Positions 10,617 through 20,618 of a DNA stretch of 64,000 bases are shown here, piece by piece. Made by a program: the position numbers and the translations under genes. The stretch is from Trypanosoma brucei gambiense DAL972 (taxonomy: Eukaryota > Euglenozoa > Kinetoplastea > Trypanosomatida > Trypanosomatidae): the NCBI RefSeq assembly GCF_000210295.1, contig NC_026740.1, positions 248,001 through 312,000 on the forward strand, written 5' to 3'. The notes below the pieces were generated by a model. The model was not told the DNA's origin, made no database searches, and saw only the letters and a list, made by a program, of their open reading frames with translations. The first letter of the stretch is position 1; each line of letters starts with the position of its first letter.

Positions 10617-11672
10617 ATGGGCGACGACGGTTATTCGTCATACGTCCTGCTTCAGGAACAGATCCTGACAGTGAAGCGTAGCTTCAGCGAAGCTCTCGAA
10701 AAGGAATTAAATTTGGTTGAGGTGCGAGCACCGATTCTGTTTCGGGTGGGTGACGGAACACAGGACAATCTCTCCGGCCTCGAGAAGGCAGTTCAGGTCC
10801 CTGTCAAGGCCATTCCCAATGCATCATTTGAGGTGGTACATTCACTTGCCAAGTGGAAGCGACGGACGCTCGCTAACTACAAGTTTGCTCCAGGCCATGG
10901 GCTCTACACCCACATGACGGCACTGCGTGTGGATGATGTTCTGGACAATATCCACTCTGTTGTGGTGGACCAGTGGGACTGGGAAATGGTGATGAAGGAT
11001 GACCAGCGCAATTTGGCCTTCTTAAAGGAGGTTGTCTGTAAGGTGTATGCCGCAATCCGAAAAACGGAGTTGGCTGTCTGTGAAAAGTACAAGCAGAAGC
11101 CTATTCTCCCGGAGACCATACAGTTTGTGCATGCAGAGCACCTACTTCTGGCGTACCCAAACCTAACAGCTAAGGAGCGTGAGCGGGAGATTGCACGAGA
11201 ATACGGCGCTGTTTTCCTCATTGGCATAGGCGCTGTCCTTAGCAGTGGGGATCGGCATGATGCACGGGCGCCGGATTATGATGATTGGACCTCTCCAGTT
11301 GAGGCATCCCAAGTCGTTTTCCCCCGAACCTCTAAACCCATACCAACGATGAACTCCCTTTCGTCACTGAAGGGGCTGAATGGTGACATTCTGCTTTACA
11401 ATCCTACGCTGGAAGATTCGCTTGAGGTGAGCAGCATGGGCATCCGCGTGAATGCCGAGGCTTTGCGTCACCAAATTTCTCTGACGGGAGACGATTCTCT
11501 TCTCAAAAGTGAGTGGCACCAACAGCTGCTGAATGGTGAGTTTCCCCAGACTGTTGGCGGTGGTATTGGCCAGAGTCGCATGGTGATGTTCATGCTAAGA
11601 AAGAAGCATATCGGGGAGGTGCAATGCAGCGTCTGGCCTGAGGAGATTCGGAAAAAGCACAATTTGTTGTAA
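10617..11672 (+). CDS. asnA: Asparagine synthetase A (aspartate-ammonia ligase)
   Basis: Makes asparagine from aspartate, ammonia and ATP (AMP-forming), in the cytosol. At 351 residues it is close to the usual 330-350 of bacterial AsnA. Seen: [11 protein letters not shown] near residue 42, [12 protein letters not shown], the VDQWDWE motif, and the class-II-synthetase-like motif GGGIGQSRM at 314-322, whose arginine contacts ATP in this fold. This is the ammonia-using bacterial type, structurally related to aspartyl-tRNA synthetase, and is known in trypanosomatids; most animals use the glutamine-dependent AsnB type instead. Such a gene in an otherwise eukaryotic setting indicates ancient bacterial acquisition. 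The start is the first ATG after the predicted acceptor at 10472. The next genes downstream are the tryparedoxin peroxidases, an order I remember from T. brucei chromosome 7. Confidence 0.97.
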   Translation: MGDDGYSSYVLLQEQILTVKRSFSEALEKELNLVEVRAPILFRVGDGTQDNLSGLEKAVQVPVKAIPNASFEVVHSLAKWKRRTLANYKFAPGHGLYTHMTALRVDDVLDNIHSVVVDQWDWEMVMKDDQRNLAFLKEVVCKVYAAIRKTELAVCEKYKQKPILPETIQFVHAEHLLLAYPNLTAKEREREIAREYGAVFLIGIGAVLSSGDRHDARAPDYDDWTSPVEASQVVFPRTSKPIPTMNSLSSLKGLNGDILLYNPTLEDSLEVSSMGIRVNAEALRHQISLTGDDSLLKSEWHQQLLNGEFPQTVGGGIGQSRMVMFMLRKKHIGEVQCSVWPEEIRKKHNLL

Positions 11673-12903
11673 AAAACTTTTTTCATCATTTCCCCCCCTT
11701 TGTTTTCACCTTCTTCATTTGTTTTGGTTTTGCCTTTAATGCAGAGCGGAATAAATTACCTTTTCGTATTATTCCCGTTGGTGCGTGTTCTCGCATCGGG
11801 ATATCGTCATCATTCGTGTTTCTTTCTTGTTTTGTCCTTTTAAAGTTTCGGTAATCGAATGTTTTTTCCTCTTTTTCTTTGGGTAGGGGGAGGAGAGGGG
11901 AGGTGGAGAGGACGGCTCATACTTTTTTTCGTCGTTAAAATTTTATCCCTTTCGTTTCCAATCTGTTTCTTGTCTTGTATTTATTTTCAGAAGGCAGGAC
12001 CGCGGCTACCTGCTGGAAGTGTGTGTCATGGCCGCTCTTACTATTTCCGCCCATTTGTTGTTATTTATATTTTTGAAATTTGACGTATTGAAGGATGAAA
12101 ATAGTACGGGATATGTTAAAGCGTCGAAATAGAACCAAGGCGGAACACTCGGGAATTGTCTAAATAAGTATATGCATGTAAGGAGGGTAAGAAAGCGGTG
12201 TCAATCGAAAAAGTGAAATACTAAAAAATAGAGGAGGTGGTGAAGATGCGCCAATTAATCAAACTTCCCTGTGGTTGGCACCTCCTGCCTTAACTCATTT
12301 TTGTGTCGTTTATATATATATATATAAATGTCACGATAGCCCGCACTACTTTGGTAGCTTCTTTTTCTTTTTCCATTTTTGTTCATCCTTTCCTGCTCTG
12401 GCAGAGATAATGAGTAAGAAACGTTACCTCACGCATACTCTTGTGGTGATGAATAGTTGGCGACGGGAATGCGGAGGGGGAGGAGGGAGGCAAACTCCTA
12501 TTAAGTGCAGTAACACCGAGGTAACGAAATTGCGTTAGAAGGTAAAAGGATGGGGGCTGCACTTGTTTGTCTCATGAAACTTTTTAATATCCCTTCGTAA
12601 GCGCATGCGTTAACTAAGAAGGGTGCCAAGCCCTGCCACTCAGTTTGTGACCGGCTTTGTGCCAGGTAATGCTGAGAGCCCCAATAATCTACACTCGACA
12701 CAATATTGAGTGAACCAGAGACCCGTGTGTGTGTGCGTGTGGAGGGCGGGATTACATGTAATGAATTTGTGGTGCCTGCATGTGTTTGGACCGCTCATTT
12801 GACGAAAAAGAAAAAGTTCTCTTTTGGCATCAACCATAACATCTCGTAAAAGGGAAGGTTGGTAGGTTTACGCGCGAACGAGTAGGTTGGAGGAGGCGCC
12901 TAC
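11673..12903. other. Spacer, 1.2 kb
   Basis: T-rich 3'-UTR-like sequence, a TA run at 12311-12326, and G-rich patches near 12470-12490. No RNA gene or convincing ORF seen. Confidence 0.6.
12311..12326. repeat. TA microsatellite
   Basis: Sixteen bases of alternating TA. Confidence 0.85.
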
Positions 12904-13404
12904 ATGTCTACAATCTTTGACTTTGAGGTGCTTGACGCCGACCATAAGCCATATAATCTCGTGCAACACAAGGGCTCTCCGCTACTGATATACAATGTGG
13001 CATGCAAAGCCGGTTACACAAAGGGTGGTTATGAAACGGCGACAACACTCTACAACAAGTACAAGTCACAGGGCTTCACTGTTTTGGTGTTTCCCTGCAA
13101 TGAGTTTGGTGGTCAGGAAGCCGGAAACGAGGAGGAAATCAAGGAGTTTGTATGCACCAAGTTCAAGGCTGAGTTTCCAATTATGGCGAAAATTAACGTA
13201 AATGGTGAAAACGCACACCCATTGTATGAGTACATGAAAAAAACTAAACCTGGTATTCTTGCAACGAAGGCTATCAAATGGAACTTTACATCCTTCCTCA
13301 TTGATCGAGATGGCGTACCCGTGGAGCGCTTCTCACCTGGTGCCTCTGTGAAGGATATTGAGAAAAAACTCATTCCACTGCTCGAAAGCACGCAGAGCGC
13401 GTGA
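12904..13404 (+). CDS. TDPX1: GPx-type tryparedoxin peroxidase paralogue lacking the peroxidatic cysteine
   Basis: A 166-residue glutathione-peroxidase-fold protein, nearly identical to the next gene. The family reduces hydroperoxides with electrons from trypanothione via tryparedoxin, using a peroxidatic Cys, a resolving Cys, Gln and Trp. Here the peroxidatic position is alanine: NVACKAGYT has C34 and A36, where the neighbour has NVASKCGYT. The resolving cysteine (C84), Gln71 and Trp126 are kept, and FPCN is followed by E instead of Q. There is no N-terminal presequence and no PTS1-like end (it ends TQSA), so it is probably cytosolic. By family mechanism it should be a poor or altered peroxidase unless C34 substitutes. 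The symbol is assigned from gene order and length as I remember them for T. brucei and is less certain than the family. The frame is intact, so this is not an ordinary pseudogene. Confidence 0.93.
   Translation: MSTIFDFEVLDADHKPYNLVQHKGSPLLIYNVACKAGYTKGGYETATTLYNKYKSQGFTVLVFPCNEFGGQEAGNEEEIKEFVCTKFKAEFPIMAKINVNGENAHPLYEYMKKTKPGILATKAIKWNFTSFLIDRDGVPVERFSPGASVKDIEKKLIPLLESTQSA
12911..13383 (+). repeat. Tandem gene duplication, unit 1 (peroxidase)
   Basis: Coding part nearly identical to about 13846-14318 (offset 935). The differences are clustered, mainly at the peroxidatic-Cys motif (about 12998-13013) and the FPCN motif (about 13085-13120). Confidence 0.9.
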
Positions 13405-13805
13405 TGGATTTGTCGCTGAAACGGAGTGCGCGGCTGGTGATGTGAAGTGCTACCGATGATCGAGGACAGTGAAGTTGTAAATGATAATATGAAAAACGCG
13501 GTAATGAAGGGACCGTAAGTTTGCCCGCTTATGGTGATTATGGCACCCAGGTGTAACGCCAGCGGAGGTCATTTGTTTTTCTCCATTATAATTTTTTTGT
13601 TTTGAAAGGGCGTTGTGTCGTGTGTCACTCAGTGAATGTTGCTGTAATTAAGTCAGAAGGGAAGTGGTTAAGGGGCAAGCTTCTGTTTTTGTGAACGAGG
13701 TAGTGCATCAACTAATATTGTACAGATTAGTCGCCTTCAGTTCCTATTTCGCTTTGTTTTTGTCCTTGCGTCGTTGGGAAGCAACACAAACAAGACTACC
13801 AACTC
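13405..13805. other. Spacer between peroxidase genes
   Basis: Not duplicated with the coding unit. A pyrimidine-rich tract (about 13733-13775) precedes AG at about 13781. An acceptor there would include the upstream ATG at 13806, which encodes the presequence of the next gene. Confidence 0.5.
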
Positions 13806-14336
13806 ATGCTGCGTTCATCTCGGAAAAAGATGTCAGCTGCTTCGTCAATCTTTGACTTTGAGGTGCTTGACGCCGACCATAAGCCATATAATCTCGTGCA
13901 ACACAAGGGCTCTCCGCTACTGATATACAATGTGGCAAGTAAATGCGGTTACACAAAGGGTGGTTATGAAACGGCGACAACACTCTACAACAAGTACAAG
14001 TCACAGGGCTTCACTGTTCTGGCGTTCCCGTGTAACCAATTTGGTGGTCAGGAACCCGGAAACGAGGAGGAAATCAAGGAGTTTGTATGCACCAAGTTCA
14101 AGGCTGAGTTTCCAATTATGGCGAAAATTAACGTAAATGGTGAAAACGCACACCCATTGTATGAGTACATGAAAAAAACTAAACCTGGTATCCTTGCAAC
14201 GAAGGCTATCAAATGGAACTTTACATCCTTCCTCATTGATCGAGATGGCGTACCCGTGGAGCGCTTCTCACCTGGTGCCTCTGTGAAGGATATTGAGGAA
14301 AAACTCATTCCGCTGCTCGGGAGTGCGCGACTTTGA
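13806..14336 (+). CDS. TDPX3: GPx-type tryparedoxin peroxidase III, predicted mitochondrial/glycosomal
   Basis: A 176-residue non-selenium peroxidase of the glutathione-peroxidase fold that detoxifies hydroperoxides using tryparedoxin/trypanothione. All expected residues are present at the numbering published for T. brucei Px III: peroxidatic Cys47 (NVASKCGYT), Gln82 (GGQE), resolving Cys95 (EFVCTKF) and Trp137 (KWNF). The N-terminal extension MLRSSRKK before a second in-frame Met (M9) is basic and presequence-like, and the C-terminus ARL fits a weak PTS1, so dual mitochondrial and glycosomal targeting is plausible. Starting at M9 would give a cytosolic form. The upstream ATG is taken because it is the first after the predicted acceptor at about 13781. 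The gene upstream is a near copy without the catalytic cysteine. Confidence 0.96.
   Translation: MLRSSRKKMSAASSIFDFEVLDADHKPYNLVQHKGSPLLIYNVASKCGYTKGGYETATTLYNKYKSQGFTVLAFPCNQFGGQEPGNEEEIKEFVCTKFKAEFPIMAKINVNGENAHPLYEYMKKTKPGILATKAIKWNFTSFLIDRDGVPVERFSPGASVKDIEEKLIPLLGSARL
13846..14318 (+). repeat. Tandem gene duplication, unit 2 (peroxidase)
   Basis: Partner of the block at about 12911-13383. The two flanks differ, so only the coding body is homogenised. Confidence 0.9.
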
Positions 14337-15594
14337 AAGAAGAATACGTCTCTGGACCGCGACAACGCAAGACGCGGGAGGGGGGTGTTTTGGTGTGCTT
14401 TGCTGCGCTGTTAAGTTTTCATTGTGTCTGTGTTTTTCATTGTTTCTATTTTTACCGAGTACTCAGCACTGGCTTGAGGCAATCAGTGGAGTTGAGGTTG
14501 AAAGGGAGGGCCGCGGAAGCTGCTCAGAGAGATGCAAGAACCGAATTTGCGATCCCTTGCGGGGGTGCATTGTCTCTCCCCTTTTGGTGCAAGTTCCACA
14601 CGTATCGTACCCGCCGTTTATCTTGGACGTGGAAGCAAATCCAACGTCTGCCACGGACGGGCACTCGTACTATCCGCGAACCCTGTTGTCGCGGCCTCCA
14701 GTTGCATAATGAGCGAAGAAGTGTGGTGTAGAGGGTTTTTCTTCTCAAGAAACCGAAGCACCTCTCAGATAGTTGGTTAAATAGTGTGGTTTACTGTCTT
14801 CGTAGTCTCCACAAATGACGTTATTGCAGTAGATTCAGTTTGCTTCATTCCTTTGGCCGTTGTGGAAAGTTTCGTCCATGTTTGTATGCGTGTTTTAGTG
14901 GAGTCGGGTTGGCATTTAGAAGCGCGCTCGCGGAGAGGACAGACGGGGTCAATAGGGATGCAAAGATTTTACGTGATCTGATTTTCAAATATTCATTTTG
15001 TATCGATCGAAGGATCCAGTTACACCATACACACCCGTATTTCCCTTTTTGCATGGTGCTCACATTATGATGGCCTCTTTTTTTTTTTTTTTTGCGTTCT
15101 CTGCTTAACAATCGGTGCATTTACGCACTTACTTGCACTGTCGACGAGTAAATATACTTCATTCTTTTTGCGCTGCTAGGTGCACTTGTTTGTAGGGTTG
15201 CACGTATTCATTTCTGCCGTTGTGGCATCGTTATATTTCAGTTGAATTTCTTTTCGCCCGTAGCTTGCCACTCCCTCCGGATTGTACCGTCTCTTGACAC
15301 CACAAGAAATAGTTGAGAGTTTGTTTGCCTTCCGCGCAGAGGCTTCTGCTATTTAAAGAGGGAGACTCTAGTGGACACTTCCCTTGCATCTGCTTTGATC
15401 GGCTGACGCGCGTGGGCCTCTCACTGTTTTGTTGACCTGTGGCGACCCTTCTCCCCTTAGTGAAAAAGCTCCAGCATGCACAACAGAAACACATAAAGTG
15501 CTGGTACTTGTACAGATTCGTGGGGGAAGTGCGGGGGTTTTCTGGCGCACGGAAAGGGGCCAAAATTTACCATTTTTTTTTTGTTTCGCAACGA
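14337..15594. other. Spacer, 1.26 kb
   Basis: Mixed composition, less AT-rich than most spacers here (about 14460-14720 is GC-balanced). Overlapping short open frames occur, but none has family features. T runs lie at about 15068-15084 and 15571-15585; possible acceptors at 15240 and 15262 serve the next gene. A short upstream ORF (ATG at 15476) is out of frame with it. Confidence 0.5.
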
Positions 15595-18500
15595 ATGCCA
15601 GGATCCAATAGGGCGCAACTTTCGGCGTTATTTTCTATCGTGTCAGCAGCCACTCATCCTGGTGTGAGGGCTGGGCGAATCCCATGCGTGACGCAAGTAA
15701 CGGCCCCAAATGGTGCAACGGCTCCGTCGGCTACTGCATTGAGGCCTGAGAAGTCGCACTTGACCTGGCAAGAGGCGCTTTGCGAAATGGAAGGATTGCA
15801 CGAAATGTCAGTGCCGGTACGTTCCGCTGTGGCGCTGCATGAATTCCTCACCTCAGAAGCAAAGAAGCTTGGATGTGACGCCGCGCAACGGGGAGAACTG
15901 CGGCGGCGGGCCGGCGTCTTCTGTGCGAAGGACAACGCCCGCTGCCCATGGTGGTCCAGCGGCGTTTTCGCGGGTGATGATTCTCGTGTTAATGGGAGGA
16001 AGCTAAAGGACGTCCTGGTGGAGGAAATGGAAGGATGTCGTGCATGGGCAACAGAATGCATCCAGAAAATGGGGAGTGCAGCTGGTATAGACCAGACAAG
16101 GTGCGCTTTAAAACCGGTAGGTGGTGCGGGGGAGCCGTTTGAGGAGATTTGTGGAGCTGTTGCGTGCTGCGCCGGCGAAGAATCAGGGGTGGTTGAATCG
16201 TTCGCGCTGGCATCCGTTCTCCTGAATCACCTGCGACCAATGCGTCGTTGCGTTGTGGAACTGGCCAGGGACGCATGGGGGGAAGCACTAAATGTGTGTG
16301 AGCAATTTCTAAACAGTGATGATGCAATCTCCTCAGCGCTAGGGGCAGAACTCTTTCGTTGCGTCGCTTCTGTCGCTCCTTCGAACAGTAGAGTGAAGCT
16401 CCTCAGTCTGTACGTGCATCAAAGGAGGAATCAACTGCTCAGTAATTTAAAGGACCTCCCAAACCTCTTCCGTTTCTGCTCCCTACGGTGCTTTGATGAG
16501 GAGGAACTTCTCAACTGGAGGCGTAAACTTAGAGAGCAAATGCAGGCAATGCTCGACATCATCCGGGAGATGGACGCTCTAGATGTGGAGAGGGCACAAG
16601 AGTTCAAGCGGGCGTGTAGTTTGGGCCGAAGAGCCGCAGTAAACATGGTTCCAGCTGGTGGTTACTCCCAAGAGCACCACGGTTCTCACAGTAACCGTTC
16701 TTCGTTTTCTTCACCTGCATCCTTTTCTCGTAATATGGAAAAACGGGGGTGCGGGGTGGAGTGTGAGGAGGGAAAGAAGAGCGTACAGGTGCGTGAAATA
16801 AGTGCGAAAGGCGCAGAGTATGTGAAAGGAAATGTAGAGGGTTTGGACAATACGTCGAGGTCCGGGAACAGGTTCACGTCGTCCGAGATGGCGGTAGTGT
16901 CATCATGCTGGCAGCGCACGGCATTAGAAACTTGGCGGAAGCAACGTGGGAGTGCCATCAGAATGTTGTGTAGCCAGGACGGAAAAGAAGCGAAGGAAGG
17001 GGGTCAGGGAAAACAGTTCCGGGTGGAACTTGGGCACCACGAAGCGTGTCGAGTGGATGTCGCTGAAGGCCCTCACAGGACACCGCTATCCCGCCTCAGG
17101 GCCACAATAAGCGGTGGGTGTAAGGATTACTCGGACCTGCTCACCGCACTCTGCAGTTGGGTTAGGGAAAATCGCCGCGACTTGAATGAGACCTGCTATA
17201 TGACGTTTGTCCTAGAGATTGTTGTATTTATTTTTGTTTGTGAACTCCGACCCAGTGTAGGTGTGGCTGCGTTGTCGCGGCTCACCTCCCTGTTGGTGCA
17301 GTTCAGGAAGGAGCAGGCAGTCAATAATTCAGTGAATTTGTTTACTGAGCCGCTGACTGTGGGCCTCGCCGCAGTTGCTTTGCGCACGTCTATGGAGGCA
17401 GCGCGTCGTGGGACGGTGCGTGGTGGTATTGCCATCGATCCAGAGGATGTTGGGAACTCCCCATTCCTGAAGGACGTTGCCGCACTGCTCTTCGAGGTCC
17501 GGCTTCCTCATATGTTGCGCCAAACCGTATCCATTCTCCGTGACGGTTACTTCACCTCTCCGCTCGAAACCATAGGAGCCCCACCACCCTTGGGTTTCTC
17601 CAATGAGTTTTACCAACACACTGGTGTGATTGCTGTTCTGGTACGGATGGCAGCTTGCCGCAATATGCGACCAACGGTGTCGCCTGATTTCCCAACGGTT
17701 CCTATTCAACCAGTCGCTTTTTTGATTGAACTTACCGAGGTGGTTGGCGAAAGTGCGATTTTAATGCTCAGAGAGATTCCCCTCCGTAGGAAGAAGCCCA
17801 TCCCAGGGGTTTTGAATGAAGCGCTGTGGGGTTTGTTTGTGCCCTTTGCTGCTTGGTTGCTTCACAACGGCGAGAGTCTGGCAGGGGAGTTGCCTGTCGA
17901 TGGAGTCCGTCGGTTATTGAAGTTGTGTGAAGCTGTTGTTGCGGATTTAGCGGCGCGGTGGAACCATAGTGTGGTGCCAACGAGGCGACGCTGGATAAGT
18001 ATGGAAAAGCCTGTTGTATCTTTGTTTACACAAGAGTACGTGGCGGATGAGGTTACTCGGCGGAAGGTGGTGAGTTTCGCATCTCTTTTGGAGGGAATAC
18101 TATCTGCGGCGTTACGTTTCTTCCCCAACATTTTCTCGGAGGCACGGGGATTTTCTCGCGTGTGCAGCGCGGTCGCTATCATTCTGCATGATGTGGACAC
18201 CCACACAGCTCACCAGATTATGGAATTTCTTCTCCGCCTGTCACCCCCACCGGAGCAAATGGACTGCAGTGCGCATCATGCCGTTGTGCGCTGTTTGTCT
18301 GCTATGCGTCACGGTTGTACATTATGGATGCAAGCTGTGCATCATTACACTCAAACGTTGCGCACGATCATCCGTGACGAGGAGGATGCCTCGGTTACCG
18401 CTAGCAAACGGTCTCGTGTCTCGGCGGACGTTTCAACTTCTCTTGTGCTACGCTGCGTGGGGAGTTCCAACGCCCCTCGTGCTGTTCGCTGTATGTTGAC

Positions 18501-19533
18501 TTTACGTATTGCCGCTCTTGCATCTGCAGCAGGTATTTCTCTTAACGCTCAGTCACTGGTCTCGTGCATGCACAACTTCGTAATGCGAAGGAGTCAACCA
18601 AATGGTATCTTCAATGGCGTGCCATGGTGTGACGTGTTGGGGTGGCACAGTAACCTGATGACACGTGCAAGGAGGGCGTCGTGGGCAATGCGCGACGTAC
18701 AGTTTCTCCACGCTGCGTGCCTACAGGCTCTACTTGCACAAGGGGAGTGGCCGGAGGCCCTTCTTTTATTACCGAGGGTTGAGATCCCTTTCGCAAATGA
18801 CTACTGTCGGGAGGGAAGCAAGACCGGGACCCGTGGCTTCAAGAGTTGTGTCATGTCTCTCCTGGCGCTGTGCGCGTCGGATCGCACCCGAAGTTGCCGT
18901 GACACTGCAGCTACGTTGATCGAAATGGTTAGACGTCGAACATCTGAAAGGGAGATGTGCCCCACGTGGGACGGGACGGTGACTAAACTGTGTCAAATTG
19001 CGTGTGTTGAGCCTCCCATTTACCGCGGCCGTGATGAAAAATCGCGTACACCGCTTTTTCGCGATTGTGTCCCCTCATTCCCCCAACCTGCGCCTGATGC
19101 GGAGGGGGAACTCTTGATTCGGCTAGGATCAACTGCGTTGTCATACAATCATCCACGCTACAGTCACGAGGCATTGGTCAAGAGGTTGGAGGCGCGCGTT
19201 GCGAGGCTTCGGAGCGAAGTTGCGGTGACTCTTACAATAACGTGTACTGGCACTGAGGAGCCGCAGCGGGGCCATGAGGGAGAAAAACACTGCCGGCCGT
19301 CGCTGATACGAGTGTGCGAGCGCACCTCCGTGGGACTTCACCGATCGCGGGTTGTCTGGTCGCAGAATACGTTGATGAGGGAGGAAACTGACCCGAGTCG
19401 TGCAAGGGCGCATGATGAGGCGGCGAGGTCTCTCTTGGACACGCGGCTTGCCAGTGTTATGGTGCCGCTACGCCGTCTCGAGAGGATCCGTGCAGAAAAG
19501 CATAACCGACATGACGGGGGCAAGAAGTGGTAA
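15595..19533 (+). CDS. Unrecognised large protein, 1312 aa
   Basis: Function unknown to me. The frame is open upstream to a GTG at 15439, but the first in-frame ATG is at 15595 (MPGSNRAQ), giving 1312 residues. The first 30 residues are basic and lack acidic residues, compatible with a mitochondrial presequence. Most of the chain looks helical. A low-complexity basic/Ser stretch lies around 345-450 (near genomic 16630-16960). Toward the C-terminus, short helix-pair-like stretches such as LLAQGEWPEALLLLPRVE resemble the PPR/TPR-like repeats seen in many trypanosome mitochondrial RNA proteins, but I cannot assign clear repeats. Oddly, a T run ends about 10 bases before the ATG and the first AG after it is inside the coding sequence (15600-15601), so the 5' end deserves care. 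Confidence 0.88.
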   Translation: MPGSNRAQLSALFSIVSAATHPGVRAGRIPCVTQVTAPNGATAPSATALRPEKSHLTWQEALCEMEGLHEMSVPVRSAVALHEFLTSEAKKLGCDAAQRGELRRRAGVFCAKDNARCPWWSSGVFAGDDSRVNGRKLKDVLVEEMEGCRAWATECIQKMGSAAGIDQTRCALKPVGGAGEPFEEICGAVACCAGEESGVVESFALASVLLNHLRPMRRCVVELARDAWGEALNVCEQFLNSDDAISSALGAELFRCVASVAPSNSRVKLLSLYVHQRRNQLLSNLKDLPNLFRFCSLRCFDEEELLNWRRKLREQMQAMLDIIREMDALDVERAQEFKRACSLGRRAAVNMVPAGGYSQEHHGSHSNRSSFSSPASFSRNMEKRGCGVECEEGKKSVQVREISAKGAEYVKGNVEGLDNTSRSGNRFTSSEMAVVSSCWQRTALETWRKQRGSAIRMLCSQDGKEAKEGGQGKQFRVELGHHEACRVDVAEGPHRTPLSRLRATISGGCKDYSDLLTALCSWVRENRRDLNETCYMTFVLEIVVFIFVCELRPSVGVAALSRLTSLLVQFRKEQAVNNSVNLFTEPLTVGLAAVALRTSMEAARRGTVRGGIAIDPEDVGNSPFLKDVAALLFEVRLPHMLRQTVSILRDGYFTSPLETIGAPPPLGFSNEFYQHTGVIAVLVRMAACRNMRPTVSPDFPTVPIQPVAFLIELTEVVGESAILMLREIPLRRKKPIPGVLNEALWGLFVPFAAWLLHNGESLAGELPVDGVRRLLKLCEAVVADLAARWNHSVVPTRRRWISMEKPVVSLFTQEYVADEVTRRKVVSFASLLEGILSAALRFFPNIFSEARGFSRVCSAVAIILHDVDTHTAHQIMEFLLRLSPPPEQMDCSAHHAVVRCLSAMRHGCTLWMQAVHHYTQTLRTIIRDEEDASVTASKRSRVSADVSTSLVLRCVGSSNAPRAVRCMLTLRIAALASAAGISLNAQSLVSCMHNFVMRRSQPNGIFNGVPWCDVLGWHSNLMTRARRASWAMRDVQFLHAACLQALLAQGEWPEALLLLPRVEIPFANDYCREGSKTGTRGFKSCVMSLLALCASDRTRSCRDTAATLIEMVRRRTSEREMCPTWDGTVTKLCQIACVEPPIYRGRDEKSRTPLFRDCVPSFPQPAPDAEGELLIRLGSTALSYNHPRYSHEALVKRLEARVARLRSEVAVTLTITCTGTEEPQRGHEGEKHCRPSLIRVCERTSVGLHRSRVVWSQNTLMREETDPSRARAHDEAARSLLDTRLASVMVPLRRLERIRAEKHNRHDGGKKW

Positions 19534-19848
19534 CAAGGAGGAGTGTGTAGGGAGTGAGTGGCTCGTGTGTGGTGCATAATGCCTGTTTATGCGCGTTTCG
19601 GTGTAAAGGGGGTACAAGTGGAGTTCTCTGATGACATTGCATGAAATACACACTTAATGCGGGCGCTACTTGGATATTCTGTTGCCTACCCTTTCACTGC
19701 CTTGCTTCGCTGGAGGCAAGTTTGTTGACCTTTTTCAAGTTTGTGGAAGTTGTGCGTCTGCCTACGAGGAGAGAACAAAAACTAGTAGCGATACACGGTC
19801 GGCGTCAGGGGCAAAAACAAGAAAAAAGAGGAAGGTTTTGCTTAACGA
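19534..19848. other. Short spacer
   Basis: 315 bases with pyrimidine-rich stretches around 19680-19745 that could guide trans-splicing. Nothing else seen. Confidence 0.5.
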
Positions 19849-20241
19849 ATGCTGTGCCGTAGCCCGTGCTGCGCGGCACCTGTCTTCTGCCGTATTGTCG
19901 ATATTATGCGGCAGCGTGAACCTTACGCGCGTCCAGGTATTCTTTACCCTATCCGCGTGGAATTGGGTGACCGTGTGGATAAGTGTACCCCGCATGAGTT
20001 GCAGGAGCTTATTGACACGATGCTTGCTCGATCTCAGCGGTACGGCACAGTCAAAACAGGGACGGTATATAATGTGAATCAGTCTGTGGCAACGGAAATT
20101 AGGGCGTATGGACGCTACGTAGTGACGGGAAACATGCGCGGTGGCTACATCAAGGGGGATCATCGATACGGCCCGCGCTTGACGGGATATAGTGGGGCAA
20201 CAACGAAACCAGGACTTAAATGGAACGGGGAGGACTTATGA
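19849..20241 (+). CDS. Small protein of unknown function, 130 aa
   Basis: A 130-residue ORF starting at ATG 19849. A second in-frame Met at residue 20 (MRQREPYARPG, position 19906) may be the true start, because the first 19 residues are Cys-rich and uninformative. The chain is basic and rich in Gly, Tyr and Arg, with the C-terminal motif YGPRLTGYSGATTKPGLKW. Such short Tyr/Gly/Lys motifs are common in small microtubule-associated axonemal proteins, but this is only a resemblance. There is no membrane segment or signal peptide. It sits between two real genes with a normal spacing of a few hundred bases on each side, which is the main support for coding status. Confidence 0.7.
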   Translation: MLCRSPCCAAPVFCRIVDIMRQREPYARPGILYPIRVELGDRVDKCTPHELQELIDTMLARSQRYGTVKTGTVYNVNQSVATEIRAYGRYVVTGNMRGGYIKGDHRYGPRLTGYSGATTKPGLKWNGEDL

Positions 20242-20618
20242 AACCGCAATCGATTACCGTCCCTTCGAATATGCCTTCCTCTCCAGTCTGAAAACAGCGC
20301 GACCAAACAGTTTGAGTAGTTTGAAAAGTTGGCTTTCGGCCTGGGTTGCCTCTCATCCCAGGTTTCCTTGTTGATAACCTCCGCATTATTTGAAAATTGT
20401 ATGTGTGCTGCCACACGAATGTGTACATCTATGTGTTGTGGTCCCGTTTGCATTTGCACTCGTGTTTCCTGCAGGGGATCAGCCATAAACTGGACCCCTG
20501 TTCAAGATAGGTTTACCATACTGAAAAGAAAAAGAAAAAGGAGGTGCAGCTCCGCAGTTTAGACGGCATTGGACCATTACCACACCGAAGCGGAAAAGTT
20601 GCACATAGGTGTTCTGTT
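20242..20618. other. Short spacer
   Basis: 377 bases; nothing recognisable. The downstream gene's frame extends into it (GTG at 20544) without an ATG. Confidence 0.5.

Noticed and set aside
12445..12530. Box C-like GTGATGAA suggesting a C/D snoRNA
   Set aside because: No matching CTGA box D with terminal stem at the right distance.
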